From positions 1 through 39,699 of the forward strand of contig NZ_CABVPR010000054.1 of NCBI RefSeq assembly GCF_902499135.1: a stretch of DNA of 39,699 nt, read 5' to 3'. Source of the DNA: Burkholderia dolosa. Its GTDB lineage: Bacteria > Pseudomonadota > Gammaproteobacteria > Burkholderiales > Burkholderiaceae. The position numbers and the translations under genes are program-made. Positions 27,364 to 37,087 of this stretch are shown one piece after another (position 1 is the first letter of the stretch; each line of letters begins with the position of its first letter). The notes below the pieces were generated by a model. The model searched no databases, was not told the DNA's origin, and saw only the letters and a program-made list of their open reading frames with translations.

Positions 27364-28082
27364 GCGCCGGCACGCTGTACCTCGTCCCGAACACGCTCGG
27401 CGAAGGCGACGCGTCGATGCTCGCGGCCGTGTTGCCGGCCGCCGTGCAGGCCCGCGCCGGCACGCTCGGCTACTACATCGGCGAAAACGCGAAGACGACG
27501 CGCGCCTTCCTGAAGAAGATCGGCACGACGCGGCCGATCCAGGAAATCGAGATTCGCGAACTGAACGTGAACACGCCGGCCGGCGAGATCGACCGGCTGC
27601 TCGCGCCGGTGCTGGCCGGCGCCGATGCGGGGCTCGTGTCGGAGGCCGGCTGCCCGGCCGTCGCCGATCCCGGCGCGCTGCTGGTGCGCCGGGCGCACGA
27701 GCGCGGCGTGAAGGTCGTGCCGCTGGTCGGGCCGAGCTCGATCCTGCTCGCGCTGATGGCATCGGGGCTGAACGGCCAGAGTTTCGCGTTCAACGGCTAT
27801 CTGCCCGTCGATGCCGCGGCGCGCGCGAAACGCCTGCGCGAACTCGAGCAGTTGTCGCGCAAGGCGCGCCAGACGCAGATCTTCATCGAGACGCCTTACC
27901 GGAACCAAGCGATGCTCGACACGCTGATCGCGACCTGCGCGCCGTCGACGCAGATCTGTGTCGCGGCCGACCTGACGCTGCCGACCGAAACGATCGCAAG
28001 CCGCACCGCGGCGGACTGGAAAAAGGCGCCGGCGCCAAATCTGCACAAGCGCCCGGCGATTTTCCTACTGCTCGCGAATTAA
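27360..28082 (+). CDS. SAM-dependent methyltransferase, RsmI-like (tetrapyrrole methylase fold)
   Basis: A 240-residue protein of the tetrapyrrole methylase/RsmI fold. It begins GTLYLVPNTLGEG, continues with LVSEAGCPAVADPG and VVPLVGPSSILLALMASGLNG (cofactor-binding segments) and ends with PAIFLLLAN. It is shorter than RsmI (about 286 residues), which methylates C1402 of 16S rRNA, and its first motif differs from RsmI's, so it is probably a paralogue with an unknown RNA or other substrate. Its translation is coupled to maf by a 4-base overlap. The 70-base gap to the convergent S49 peptidase gene shows no clear terminator. Confidence 0.85.
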   Translation: MSAGTLYLVPNTLGEGDASMLAAVLPAAVQARAGTLGYYIGENAKTTRAFLKKIGTTRPIQEIEIRELNVNTPAGEIDRLLAPVLAGADAGLVSEAGCPAVADPGALLVRRAHERGVKVVPLVGPSSILLALMASGLNGQSFAFNGYLPVDAAARAKRLRELEQLSRKARQTQIFIETPYRNQAMLDTLIATCAPSTQICVAADLTLPTETIASRTAADWKKAPAPNLHKRPAIFLLLAN

Positions 28083-28152
28083 ACGGCACGAACAAGGCGG
28101 CCGCGCGACGCGGCTCGCCCGCGCATTCGCCGCGCCGGCGGACGCGCGGCGC

Positions 28153-29148
28153 TCAGCGCAGGCTGAGTGACGCGCCGCCGGCCGTCAGCGCCTTCATCGC
28201 GGCGCTGCCGACCGCCGCGCCGAACTTGCGCGCGACACGGTTCGTCAGGCTTTCCTTGACGGTGTAATCGACGAGATCCGGCGCCTTCAGCACGTCGCGC
28301 GCGACCGTATCGGTCGTGCCGTAGCCATCGGCGAGCCCGAGCTCGACGCTCTTCTCGCCGGTCCAGAACAGACCGGAGAACATGTCGGGCGTCTCGCGCA
28401 GACGCTTGCCGCGTCCGTCCTTCACGGCCTTGATGAACTGCGCGTGCACCTGATCGAGCAGTTCCTGCGCATGGGCGTCCATCTTCGGCGTCTCCGGCGA
28501 GAACGGATCGTAGAAGCCCTTGTTCTCGCCCGACGTATGCAGGCGGCGCTCGACGCCCAGCTTGCCCATCAGCCCGGTGAAGCCGAAACCGTCCATCAGC
28601 ACGCCGATCGACCCGACGATGCTCGCCTTGTCGACGAAGATCTTGTCGGCCGCGGACGCGATGTAATAGCCGCCCGACGCGCACATGTCGGTCACGACCA
28701 CATACAGCGGCTTGTCCGGATACTTTGCGCGCAGCCGCTTGATCTCGTCGTACACCATGCCGGCCTGCACGGGACTGCCGCCAGGACTGTTGATCCGCAG
28801 CACGACGCCGGCCGTACCGTCGTCGTCGAACGCGGCATCGAGCGCGGTGTTGATGTCGTCGGCGTTCGCGTTGGTGCCGGCCGCGATCTCGCCGTCGATC
28901 GTCACCAGTGCGGTGTGCCGCCCGCCCGAAGCGAATTTCGCGTCGCTCGAGAAATCGATCAGCGCAAACGCGAGCAGCAGGAACACGCCGAGGAACGCGA
29001 AGCGGAAGAAGATCTTCCAGCGCCGCGCCGCGCGCTGTTCCTTCACGACGGCGAGCGCGATCCGCTCGAGCGCCGCGCGCTCCCAGGTCGGTTCGCGATC
29101 GTCGGCGCGCGAAGAGGAGGAATCGGGGAAATTCGGTTGGTCGGTCAT
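28153..29148 (-). CDS. S49 family signal peptide peptidase (SppA type)
   Basis: Membrane-anchored serine/lysine peptidase that degrades cleaved signal peptides. The 331-residue protein has an N-terminal cytoplasmic segment, one transmembrane helix at about 45-66 and an S49 domain with the nucleophile Ser158 (DMCASGGYYIA) and the probable general base Lys210 (SGENKGFYDPF). NSPGGSP (120-126) forms the oxyanion region. The short one-domain form differs from E. coli SppA (618 residues). It starts by ATGA overlap with the Rieske gene and ends the rluC-HAD-Rieske-S49 series. Confidence 0.92.
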   Translation of the reverse strand: MTDQPNFPDSSSSRADDREPTWERAALERIALAVVKEQRAARRWKIFFRFAFLGVFLLLAFALIDFSSDAKFASGGRHTALVTIDGEIAAGTNANADDINTALDAAFDDDGTAGVVLRINSPGGSPVQAGMVYDEIKRLRAKYPDKPLYVVVTDMCASGGYYIASAADKIFVDKASIVGSIGVLMDGFGFTGLMGKLGVERRLHTSGENKGFYDPFSPETPKMDAHAQELLDQVHAQFIKAVKDGRGKRLRETPDMFSGLFWTGEKSVELGLADGYGTTDTVARDVLKAPDLVDYTVKESLTNRVARKFGAAVGSAAMKALTAGGASLSLR

Positions 29149-29558
29149 GCAGGGTCGTCGTCCGTCGTCTTGGCGGGATGCAGGTCAGCGTCGGGCACCC
29201 AGAATACCGCACGGCCGTCGGGCGTGTCGCGCTCGTCCACCTCGAGCGCGCGCAGCCGCCCGCCGCGGCACGGACCGCCGACGCACTTCCCGGTATCGGG
29301 CGCATAGATTGCGCCGTGGGTCGCGCACATCAGATAGAGGCCCGACGATTCGAAGAACTGCCCTTCGGCCCAGTCGAGCTCCATCGGCACGTGCGCACAG
29401 CGGTTCAGATAGCCATATGCACGGCCGTCGTAGCGTACGAAGAATACGACCGCCGGCTCGCCGCGCAGCAGCGCGTCGACACGCACGCCGGCGCCGCCGT
29501 CCACCAGCGCGTCGGATGCGCACACGCGCACGGCGTCCGGCATGGGTGCGGCGCTCAT
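29145..29558 (-). CDS. Rieske [2Fe-2S] domain protein
   Basis: A 137-residue stand-alone Rieske protein with the cluster ligands C54 and H56 (RCAHVP) and C78 and H81 (CATHGA), in an otherwise short ferredoxin-like fold. It lacks a catalytic oxygenase domain, so it is likely to be an electron carrier. No oxygenase or reductase gene is adjacent. It overlaps the HAD phosphatase stop and the peptidase start by 4 bases each, so all three are translated as a coupled unit. Two further cysteines (C92 and C97) lie just after the cluster motif. Its partner is unknown. Confidence 0.9.
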   Translation of the reverse strand: MSAAPMPDAVRVCASDALVDGGAGVRVDALLRGEPAVVFFVRYDGRAYGYLNRCAHVPMELDWAEGQFFESSGLYLMCATHGAIYAPDTGKCVGGPCRGGRLRALEVDERDTPDGRAVFWVPDADLHPAKTTDDDPA

Positions 29559-30214
29559 GCGTGCTCCCTCAGCCAGTCGGCCAGCGCGATCACGTTCGGC
29601 GCGACGAAGCGCGGCGTCAGCGCCGCCAGCGCCTCGGCGGTGTGCGCACCGTACGCGACGCCGACGCCGGCTGTCCCCGCGCTCGCCGCCATCTGCAGGT
29701 CGTGCGTCGTGTCGCCGATCATCACGGTACGCGACGGATCCTGACCCAATTCGCGGCACAGCTCCTGCAGCATCGCCGGATGCGGCTTCGAAAAAGTCTC
29801 GTCCGCGCAGCGCGTCGCGTCGAACCAGCTCGTCAGCTTCGCCTGGTCCAGCACGCGGTTCAGCCCGACCCGCCCCTTGCCGGTCGCGACCGCGAGCAGG
29901 TAGCCGGTTTCGCGCAGTTCCGTGAGCAGCTCGCGCACGCCGGCGAACAGTTCGATGCGCTGGTCGTCGAGCAGATAGTGATAGCGGTAGCGTTCCGCAA
30001 GGCGCGGATAGTCGGACGGGTCGAGGGTCGGAGCGGCAATCCGCAATGCGTCGCGCAGCCCGAGACCGATCACGTAGCGCGCGGCCTCGTCGGACGGCGT
30101 AGGCAGGCCGAGATCGCGGCACGCAGCCTGGATGCTGTGCGCGATGTGCGCGGTCGAATCCATCAGCGTGCCGTCCCAGTCGAAGACGATCAGGTCAAAT
30201 TGCTGTCGGGCCAT
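29555..30214 (-). CDS. HAD superfamily hydrolase, phosphoglycolate-phosphatase-like
   Basis: A 219-residue HAD phosphatase with the four motifs in order: DWDGTLMDS (nucleophile and acid/base Asp), VATGKGR (Thr), FSKPHP (Lys) and GDTTHDLQMA (metal-binding Asp). The cap is the small helical type inserted after motif I, as in Gph and related phosphatases. Substrate cannot be fixed from sequence; Gph-like activity or another sugar or nucleotide phosphate is possible. Its ATG follows rluC by 5 bases and its stop overlaps the Rieske start. Confidence 0.88.
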   Translation of the reverse strand: MARQQFDLIVFDWDGTLMDSTAHIAHSIQAACRDLGLPTPSDEAARYVIGLGLRDALRIAAPTLDPSDYPRLAERYRYHYLLDDQRIELFAGVRELLTELRETGYLLAVATGKGRVGLNRVLDQAKLTSWFDATRCADETFSKPHPAMLQELCRELGQDPSRTVMIGDTTHDLQMAASAGTAGVGVAYGAHTAEALAALTPRFVAPNVIALADWLREHA

Positions 30215-30219
30215 GCGGT

Positions 30220-31224
30220 TCAGGCGGTATCGCGCAATGCGCGCAGTTGATCGAGAAAGCGCCGGCAGTCGTCCGGCAGCGGCGCGTCGAACTGCAGCGC
30301 TTCGCCGGTCAGCGGATGCGCGACCCGCAGCCGGTGTGCGTGCAGGAACATCCGTTTCAACGATGGCTGCGCGTTCGCGCGCGCCAGCGCCTTGTTCAGT
30401 GCGAAATCGCCGTACTTCGCGTCGCCGGCGATCGGCAGGCCGAGATGGGCGAGATGCACGCGGATCTGATGGGTACGTCCCGTTTTGAGTTCCGCTTCGA
30501 CGAGCGCATAGTCCGGCCAGCGCTCGACGAGGTTGAACACCGTGTGCGACGGCAGCCCGTCTTCCTGCACGCGCACGCGGCGCTCGCCTTCCGGCGTCGT
30601 GTACTTGAACAGCGGCGCCTTCACCGCGCGGCGCCGGCCCCATTCGGCCTGCCAGTCGCCGTGCACGCAAGCGAAATAGCGCTTGTCGATCCGGTTTTCG
30701 CGGATCTGTTCATGCAGACCGACGAGCGCCGCGCGCTTTTTCGCGAGCATCAGCACGCCGGAGGTTTCGCGGTCGAGCCGATGCACCAGTTCGAGGAATT
30801 TCGCGCGCGGACGCGCCTGGCGCAACTGCTCGATCACGCCGAACGACACGCCGCTGCCGCCATGCACGGCCACGCCGGCCGGCTTGTCGATCACGAGCAT
30901 CGCGTCGTCTTCGTACAGCACGTCGAAATGCGCGGGCGGCACGACCGGCGCATCGGCGCGCGCGAGGTCGGCGGCGGCCACCCGCACGGGCGGCACGCGC
31001 ACGAGGTCGCCGTACGCGAGCCGGTACTGCGCGTCGACCCGGCCCTTGTTCACCCGCACTTCCCCGCTGCGCAGGATCCGGTAAATGTGACTTTTGGGCA
31101 CGCCTTTACAGACGCGCAACAGGAAGTTGTCGATCCGTTGACCGGCGGCGCTTTCGTCGATCTGGATCATCGAGACCTGGCCGCTTGCGACTGAATTCTG
31201 GGATATTTTGCCTAACTCATTCAT
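30220..31224 (-). CDS. rluC: 23S rRNA pseudouridine synthase RluC
   Basis: Forms pseudouridine at 23S rRNA positions (955, 2504 and 2580 in E. coli). The 334-residue protein has an S4 RNA-binding domain (about 28-85, with RIDNFLLRVCKGVPKSHIYR) and the RluA-type catalytic domain with HRLDRETSG, whose Asp151 is the nucleophile, followed by TGRTHQIRVHLAHLG and MFLHAH. ATG 31224 is chosen; a GTG at 31245 is in frame. Neither has a good Shine-Dalgarno, and TATATT lies only 10 bases upstream of the ATG, so a very short leader is possible. It diverges from rne, as rluC does in E. coli. Confidence 0.94.
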   Translation of the reverse strand: MNELGKISQNSVASGQVSMIQIDESAAGQRIDNFLLRVCKGVPKSHIYRILRSGEVRVNKGRVDAQYRLAYGDLVRVPPVRVAAADLARADAPVVPPAHFDVLYEDDAMLVIDKPAGVAVHGGSGVSFGVIEQLRQARPRAKFLELVHRLDRETSGVLMLAKKRAALVGLHEQIRENRIDKRYFACVHGDWQAEWGRRRAVKAPLFKYTTPEGERRVRVQEDGLPSHTVFNLVERWPDYALVEAELKTGRTHQIRVHLAHLGLPIAGDAKYGDFALNKALARANAQPSLKRMFLHAHRLRVAHPLTGEALQFDAPLPDDCRRFLDQLRALRDTA

Positions 31225-31245
31225 ACTGAATATAATTTTGCCCAC

Positions 31246-31947
31246 CCTGACGTTGCGGTCGGCCCGACAGGCCGATCCCGACCCATTTGGGCAAGGCGCA
31301 AGCGCAAACCGCTATTTTACTTGCGCCGGGGGTCCGCTGCTCGCCCTTTATCCAAGAGAAGCAGCAAGTTGCACGCACGGCGCCGTCCGTCGGCAAGGAT
31401 CGCGCCCACAGGCGGATTCGGTCGACCAGGCGCCGCGGTAACGGAAAGTTGGTTGAAAAGAATTTGATCGGCAGCCGGGCGACGCGAAGTGCGTCCGCGC
31501 AGGCTGCCGTTTGCGAAAATTACGGCGTTGCGCCCGATTCGGCCCCGCGAAGCGTGCGGGGTCTGGCGACGTCAAACCAAGGAAGTACACCCCAGGCGGG
31601 AAAGTCGGGCTGGATTCGATACTCCCCGCTGCGGCCCAAGCCGCAGCATCTGCCGCCAGTCGGCGCGCGCGACGCATTGCGCGCGCCCGTGGCAATGCCG
31701 GTCTCAGGCTTAGCGCGCTTTCGCAGCGTGCGGTGTGTGGACGCCGTGCTTTGAAGCCGTGTTCGCAGGTGCCCTATGGCCGCCGGCCCCGTCTTTCGGG
31801 CCCAAGCGCCTCTTCAGGCAATTCTCCCCGCCATCGTTCCCGCTCCAGCGTGCTTGTGACAACACAACAAGGTGCGGCCTGCCGCCGTTCCCGCCTCCGC
31901 GACTGACAACCGCGAGGCGCCGGCAGCCGAGCCGCCTGGAGTCGTTC
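31246..31947 (+). promoter_or_regulatory. Structured 5' leader and promoter region of rne
   Basis: No protein gene is supportable here. It holds several perfect inverted repeats: 31295-31302/31320-31327 (8 bp); 31469-31476/31502-31509 (8 bp), which encloses a second perfect 5-bp stem 31481-31485/31491-31495; 31543-31548/31556-31561 (6 bp); and 31628-31635/31640-31647 (8 bp, CCAA loop). A bulged GC-rich stem lies near 31780-31800. An AT-rich pocket at 31448-31468 could hold a promoter, but no consensus -35/-10 pair is visible. Long, hairpin-rich rne leaders mediate feedback by RNase E in E. coli; this one is a candidate for the same role. Confidence 0.65.
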
Positions 31948-34900
31948 ATGAAACGCATGCTGTTCAACGCGACGCAGCAGGAGGAGCTGCGCGTCGCCAT
32001 CGTCGATGGGCAGAAGCTCATCGACATCGACATCGAAACAGCCGGGCGCGAACAGCGCAAAGGCAATATCTACAAAGGTGTCGTCACCCGCATCGAGCCG
32101 TCGCTCGAAGCGTGCTTCGTCAACTACGGCGAAGACCGCCACGGCTTCCTGCCGTTCAAGGAAGTCGCCCGCCAGTACTTCAAGGAAGGCGTCGACATGC
32201 GCTCCGCGCGCATCCAGGACGCGCTGCGCGAAGGCCAGGAGCTGATCGTCCAGGTCGAAAAGGAAGAGCGCGGCAACAAGGGTGCCGCCCTCACCACGTT
32301 CATCTCGCTCGCCGGCCGCTACCTCGTGCTGATGCCGAACAATCCGCGCGGCGGCGGCGTGTCGCGCCGGATCGAAGGCGACGAGCGCCAGGAACTGCGC
32401 GAAACGATGGCGCAGCTGCAGATTCCCGACGGCATGAGCATGATCGCCCGCACCGCGGGGATCGGCCGCAGCGCCGAGGAACTGCAGTGGGACCTGAACT
32501 ACCTGCTGCAGCTGTGGCGCGCGATCGAAGCGGCGTCGCAGAGCGGCAACCCCGGCCAGCCGATGCTGATCTACCTGGAATCGAGCCTCGTGATCCGCGC
32601 GATCCGCGACTACTTCCAGCCGGATATCGGCGAAATCCTGATCGACACGACCGAAATCTACGATCAGGCCCGCGCATTCATGGACATCGTGATGCCGGAC
32701 AACGTGTCGAAGGTGAAGCGCTACCACGACGACGTGCCGCTCTTCTCGCGCTTCCAGATCGAGCACCAGATCGAGACGGCCTACTCGCGTACGGTGCCGC
32801 TGCCGTCGGGCGGCGCGATCGTGATCGACCACACCGAAGCGCTCGTCGCGATCGACGTGAACTCCGCGCGCGCGACCAAGGGCGCGGACATCGAGGAAAC
32901 GGCGACCCGCACGAACCTCGAAGCGGCCGACGAAGTCGCCCGCCAGTTGCGCCTGCGCGATCTCGGCGGCCTGATCGTGATCGATTTCATCGACATGGAA
33001 TCGGCGAAGAGCCAGCGCGAGGTCGAGCAGCGCCTGAAGGACGCGCTCAAGCACGACCGCGCGCGCGTCCAGATGGGCAAGATCTCCCGCTTCGGGCTGA
33101 TGGAGCTGTCGCGCCAGCGTCTGCGTCCGGCGCTGTCGGAAGGCAGCCACGTGACGTGCCCGCGCTGCAACGGCACGGGCCACATCCGCGACACCGAATC
33201 GTCCGCGCTGCAGGTGCTGCGGATCATTCAGGAAGAAGCGATGAAGGAAAACACCGCGGCGATCCATTGCCAGGTGCCGGTCGAGGTGACCGCCTTCCTG
33301 CTCAACGAAAAGCGCCAGGAAATCAACAAGATCGAGTCGCGCTTCAAGGTCGGCATCGTGCTGATTCCGAACAAGCACCTCGACACGCCGCACTACAAGC
33401 TCGAGCGTCTGCGTCACGACGACGCGCGTCTCGACGATCCGCGCGCGTCCTGGAAGATGGCCGAGGAAGCCGCTCGCGAACTGGAGTCGGAAACCGGCTA
33501 CAGCAAGCGCGCGGCCGACGTGAAGCCGAAGCAGGAAGCCGCGGTCAAGGGCATCACGCCGGAGCGTCCGGCGCCGAGCGCCGCACCGCAGCGCCCGGTC
33601 GAGCCGGTCGCGGCGCCGGCGCCGGCGCCCGTCGCGGCCGCAAGCGGCGGCTTCATCGGCTGGCTGAAGGGTCTGTTCGGCATGTCGCCGGCGCCGGCCC
33701 CCGCACCGGCTGCGCCGGCACCCGCGAAGGAGCAGGCTTCCCGCCCGGCGCGCGAGCGTGCGGAGAAGGCCGAGCAGCGCGGCGAACGCGGCGGCGATCG
33801 CAACCGCAATCGCCGCGGCGGCGCCCAGCAGGCACAAGGCGGCCGCGACCAGGCCGCGAACGGCCGCGGGCAGCCGCAACGCCAGGAACGCGAAGGCAAG
33901 GAAGCGCGCGAGCCGCGTGACGGACGCGAAGGTCGTGAAAGCCGCGAAGGTCGCGGTCAGCGCGACGGACGCGAACCGCGCGAGCCGCGTGAAGGCCGTG
34001 ACCCGCGCGAACCGCGCGAGAGCCGCGAGCCGCGTGAACCGCGCGAGCGTACCGAGCAGCCGGAAGCCGTCGACGCGGCCGGCCGCGGCGAGCGCCCGGA
34101 TCGCGGCGAACGTCGCGAACGAGGCGAACGCCGCAAGCCGACCCAGCATGCGGCCACGCTCGAAACCGTGACCCGCGGCGAAAGCCACGCAGAAACGGAA
34201 GCCGACAAGGCAGCGGCAACCGCGCTGCCGGGCGCCGACGCAGCCGCGGACGCCGAAGCCGGCGCGCGTGACGGCGAGGAACGTCGTCGCCGCCGTCGCG
34301 GCCGCCGCGGCGGTCGTCGCGAGCGCGAGGACGAAGGCGCGGTCGTCGAGCAAGCCGCGCATGGCGAGTCCGCCGTGCAGGCCGTGACGTCCGACGCCGC
34401 GATCGCGGCCGAACCGGCCCGCACGGAGGCGCCGGCCGCCGTGGTTGCCGTCGCTGCAGCAGGCGCCGTCGTCGCCGAAGCGGCGCTCGAGCAGCACGCG
34501 GAACCGGTCGCATCGGCCGCAGCCGACGCACAGTCGACGGCTGCCGTCGAAGTCGCCGCGGCTCGTGCCGAGGCGGCTCCGGCCGCGCCGGTCGAGCAGC
34601 CGGCCGCCGTGCAGGCCGCCGAATCCGTATCGGTACCGGTCGCGCCGGCCGCAGCGGTCGACTCCGGCCCGGTTCCGGTCGCCGTTTCGCCGACCGACGC
34701 GTTCGAAGTGCCGGTCGCTGTCGAAGCGCCGCAGCCGGCACCCGTCGCGCAAATCGCTCCGGCCGTGACGACGGAAGCTGCTCCGGCAGCCGCCGAACCG
34801 GCTCCGGTCGCCGCTGCACCGATCGAATCCGCGCCGGCCGACGCCGCGCCGGTTCAGGCCACAGCACCGGCACCGGCTCCCGCCCAGCCGATCGCGGCGC

Positions 34901-35094
34901 CCGCTTCGGCGAGCCTCGACGTCGTGCTGCAGCAAGCCGGCCTCGTGTGGGTGAACACCGACGCAGACAAGCTGCGCGCCGCGCAGGAAGCGGCAGCGCG
35001 GCTGCCGCGCCCGGTGCGCACGCCGCGTGAGCGCAAGCCGCTGCCGCCGGTCGACACGACGCCGATGCAGCAGGTCGAAACGATCCAGCGCTAA
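31948..35094 (+). CDS. rne: Ribonuclease E (degradosome scaffold)
   Basis: Essential endoribonuclease for mRNA decay and rRNA/tRNA processing. The 1048-residue protein matches E. coli numbering in its catalytic half, which supports the start at 31948: S1 domain (about 36-120), catalytic D303 (VAIDVNS) and D346 (VIDFID), and the zinc-link C404 and C407 (CPRCNGTGH). The C-terminal half is unstructured. It contains an amphipathic helix at 567-579 ([13 protein letters not shown]), a probable membrane anchor; an Arg/Glu/Pro-rich RNA-binding-like repeat region at about 650-705; a long Ala/Pro/Val-rich stretch; and a distinct last block (about 989-1048) with [15 protein letters not shown], possibly a partner-binding site. 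A strong terminator follows. Confidence 0.98.
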   Translation: MKRMLFNATQQEELRVAIVDGQKLIDIDIETAGREQRKGNIYKGVVTRIEPSLEACFVNYGEDRHGFLPFKEVARQYFKEGVDMRSARIQDALREGQELIVQVEKEERGNKGAALTTFISLAGRYLVLMPNNPRGGGVSRRIEGDERQELRETMAQLQIPDGMSMIARTAGIGRSAEELQWDLNYLLQLWRAIEAASQSGNPGQPMLIYLESSLVIRAIRDYFQPDIGEILIDTTEIYDQARAFMDIVMPDNVSKVKRYHDDVPLFSRFQIEHQIETAYSRTVPLPSGGAIVIDHTEALVAIDVNSARATKGADIEETATRTNLEAADEVARQLRLRDLGGLIVIDFIDMESAKSQREVEQRLKDALKHDRARVQMGKISRFGLMELSRQRLRPALSEGSHVTCPRCNGTGHIRDTESSALQVLRIIQEEAMKENTAAIHCQVPVEVTAFLLNEKRQEINKIESRFKVGIVLIPNKHLDTPHYKLERLRHDDARLDDPRASWKMAEEAARELESETGYSKRAADVKPKQEAAVKGITPERPAPSAAPQRPVEPVAAPAPAPVAAASGGFIGWLKGLFGMSPAPAPAPAAPAPAKEQASRPARERAEKAEQRGERGGDRNRNRRGGAQQAQGGRDQAANGRGQPQRQEREGKEAREPRDGREGRESREGRGQRDGREPREPREGRDPREPRESREPREPRERTEQPEAVDAAGRGERPDRGERRERGERRKPTQHAATLETVTRGESHAETEADKAAATALPGADAAADAEAGARDGEERRRRRRGRRGGRREREDEGAVVEQAAHGESAVQAVTSDAAIAAEPARTEAPAAVVAVAAAGAVVAEAALEQHAEPVASAAADAQSTAAVEVAAARAEAAPAAPVEQPAAVQAAESVSVPVAPAAAVDSGPVPVAVSPTDAFEVPVAVEAPQPAPVAQIAPAVTTEAAPAAAEPAPVAAAPIESAPADAAPVQATAPAPAPAQPIAAPASASLDVVLQQAGLVWVNTDADKLRAAQEAAARLPRPVRTPRERKPLPPVDTTPMQQVETIQR

Positions 35095-35114
35095 GCGACG
35101 CAACGCCCGCTCAG

Positions 35115-35142
35115 GAAAAGCCCGCCTCCGGCGGGCTTTTTC
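35115..35142 (+). terminator. Intrinsic terminator of rne
   Basis: AGCCCGCC (35119-35126), TCC loop, GGCGGGCT (35130-35137), then T-run to 35141, preceded by AAA. An 8-bp GC-rich stem 24 bases after the rne stop codon; it separates rne from the molybdenum cofactor genes. Confidence 0.95.
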
Positions 35143-35223
35143 GCATCCCGCCGCGGGTTTCGTCACCAGGCCCCTTCGACGGCTTGCGGCTAGAATACAG
35201 GTCTGGTCCGCCCTTCTTTCACC

Positions 35224-36333
35224 ATGTCCCGACGCATCATTCCTCTCGCCGACGTCAGCGGCATGCCGGACGTCTCCGGCATCGCGCACGTCCCGGACGG
35301 CGCCTTGACCGATACGTTCGCGCGCCCGCTGCGCGACCTGCGCATCTCGGTGACGGATCGCTGCAACTTCCGCTGCGTGTACTGCATGCCGCGCGAAGTC
35401 TTCGACAAGGACTATCCGTTCCTGCCGCATAGCGCGCTGCTCGCGCACGAGGAAATCGAGCGCGTCGCGCGGCTCTTCGTCGCACACGGCGTCGAGAAGA
35501 TCCGCATCACCGGCGGCGAGCCGCTGCTGCGCAAGAACCTCGAATTCCTGATCGAGCGCCTTGCGCGCCTGACGACTCACGACGGCCGCCCGCTCGATCT
35601 GACGCTCACGACCAACGGTTCGCTGCTCGCCCGCAAGGCGCGCGCACTGAAGGACGCCGGGCTCACGCGCGTGACCGTCAGCCTCGATGCGCTCGACGAC
35701 GCGCTGTTCAAGCGAATGAACGATGCCGACTTCGCGAGCGCCGACGTGCTCGACGGCATCTTCGCCGCGCAGGCCGCGGGCCTCGCGCCGGTGAAGGTCA
35801 ACATGGTCGTGAAGCGCGGCACGAACGACGGCGAGATCCTGCCGATGGCGGAGCGCTTCCGCGGCACCGGCGTGATCCTGCGCTTCATCGAATACATGGA
35901 CGTCGGCACGTCGAACGGCTGGAACATGGCGGAGGTGCTGCCGTCGGCGGACGTCGTCGCACGAATCGCCGAACGTTTCCCGCTGGTGCCGCTCGAGCCG
36001 CATACGGCATCCGAAACCGCACAGCGCTGGGGATACGCGGACGGCCGCGGCGAGATCGGCGTGATCTCGAGCGTCACGCGCGCGTTCTGCGGCGACTGCA
36101 CGCGCGCGCGGCTGTCGACCGAAGGCAAGCTTTACCTGTGCCTGTTCGCGTCGACGGGCCACGATCTGCGCGCGCTCGTGCGCGGCGGCGCGAGCGACGC
36201 GGAAATCGCGACCGCGATCGCCCGGATCTGGCAGGCGCGCACCGACCGCTACTCGCAACTGCGCGGCAGTGCGGCAGCCGAAGCCGCGCGCGACGCCGGC
36301 AAGCGCGTCGAAATGTCGTATATCGGCGGCTGA
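35224..36333 (+). CDS. moaA: GTP 3',8-cyclase
   Basis: Radical SAM enzyme for the first step of molybdenum cofactor synthesis, converting GTP to 3',8-cyclo-dihydro-GTP for MoaC. The N-terminal [4Fe-4S] motif is C47, C51, C54 (CNFRCVYC). The C-terminal substrate cluster is in [21 protein letters not shown], and the essential di-glycine ends the protein (SYIGG). It has 369 residues, with about 30 extra at the N-terminus relative to E. coli MoaA (329). It starts the plus-strand moaA-mobA-moeA set. moaC, moaD, moaE and mogA are not in the window. Confidence 0.97.
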   Translation: MSRRIIPLADVSGMPDVSGIAHVPDGALTDTFARPLRDLRISVTDRCNFRCVYCMPREVFDKDYPFLPHSALLAHEEIERVARLFVAHGVEKIRITGGEPLLRKNLEFLIERLARLTTHDGRPLDLTLTTNGSLLARKARALKDAGLTRVTVSLDALDDALFKRMNDADFASADVLDGIFAAQAAGLAPVKVNMVVKRGTNDGEILPMAERFRGTGVILRFIEYMDVGTSNGWNMAEVLPSADVVARIAERFPLVPLEPHTASETAQRWGYADGRGEIGVISSVTRAFCGDCTRARLSTEGKLYLCLFASTGHDLRALVRGGASDAEIATAIARIWQARTDRYSQLRGSAAAEAARDAGKRVEMSYIGG

Positions 36334-36358
36334 CGCGCTGCCGCCCCCGCGTTCGCCG

Positions 36359-36976
36359 ATGTCCGCCTCCCGCTCCCCTTCGATTGCCGGCCTGCTGCTC
36401 GCGGGCGGCCGCGCGACACGCATGGACGGCGTCGACAAAGGCCTGCAACTGCTCGACGGCACGCCGCTCGCGCTGCACGTGTTGCGGCGGCTCGCGCCGC
36501 AGGTCGACGAAACGCTGATCAGCGCGAATCGCCACCTCGATCGCTATGCCGAACTCGGCGCACCGTTCGATGCACGCGTCGTGCCGGACGATATGCCGGA
36601 CTTCCCCGGCCCGCTCGCCGGGCTGCTCGCCGGCATGCGCGCCACGCGCGCGCCGCTCGTCGTGTGTGCGCCGTGCGACACGCCGTATCTGCCGGTCGAT
36701 CTGGTCGCACGGCTGCATGCGGCGCTCGCCGCGCAGCATGCGGACATCGCGATGGCGGTGACCGTCGACGCGCAGCACGCGCGTGCGCCGCAGCCGACCG
36801 TCGCGCTGCTGCGCACGTCCGTCGCCGACGATCTGGCCGCCCGGCTCGCAGCGGGCGACCGCAAGGTTCGTGCGTGGTACGCACGCCACAAGACGGTCGA
36901 AGTCGAGTTTCGCGACGAGCGTGCGTTTTACAATGCCAACTCCTGGCAGGAACTGGCCGCGCTTGCCCGCCGCTGA
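36359..36976 (+). CDS. mobA: Molybdenum cofactor guanylyltransferase
   Basis: Adds GMP to molybdopterin to form the guanine dinucleotide cofactor used by DMSO-reductase-family enzymes. The 205-residue nucleotidyltransferase has LLLAGGRATRMDGVDKGLQ (GTP/phosphate-binding loop; the usual MG-x-DK is here MDGVDKG), LISANR and the metal-binding PCDTPYLP. The ATG is at 36359, 25 bases after the moaA stop. The frame is open further upstream, but LAGGR appears at the expected distance from this start. Confidence 0.94.
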   Translation: MSASRSPSIAGLLLAGGRATRMDGVDKGLQLLDGTPLALHVLRRLAPQVDETLISANRHLDRYAELGAPFDARVVPDDMPDFPGPLAGLLAGMRATRAPLVVCAPCDTPYLPVDLVARLHAALAAQHADIAMAVTVDAQHARAPQPTVALLRTSVADDLAARLAAGDRKVRAWYARHKTVEVEFRDERAFYNANSWQELAALARR

Positions 36977-37087
36977 CGGCACCGGCACCGTTCCCGCGCG
37001 CCGCCCGCCGCACGCGATCCCGCGCTCAAGCGCCCTTCTCGCACTCCACGCCACGAACCCGATACGCCTTGCGGCGCAGTCCGACCG

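Noticed and set aside
31735-31947. Upstream in-frame extension of rne to 31735
   Set aside because: Starting at 31948 places D303, D346, C404 and C407 at the same numbers as in E. coli RNase E; the extension is not protein-like.
33880-34060. Repeated GC-rich units within rne considered as a tandem DNA repeat or CRISPR-like array
   Set aside because: Repeat units are short, irregular and in frame with Arg-Glu/Pro-Arg-Glu coding; they are explained by the low-complexity protein region.
31774-36462. A 1562-codon open frame on the minus strand opposite rne and moaA
   Set aside because: It mirrors the codon bias of rne and moaA, crosses gene boundaries and the rne terminator, and has no protein-like motifs.
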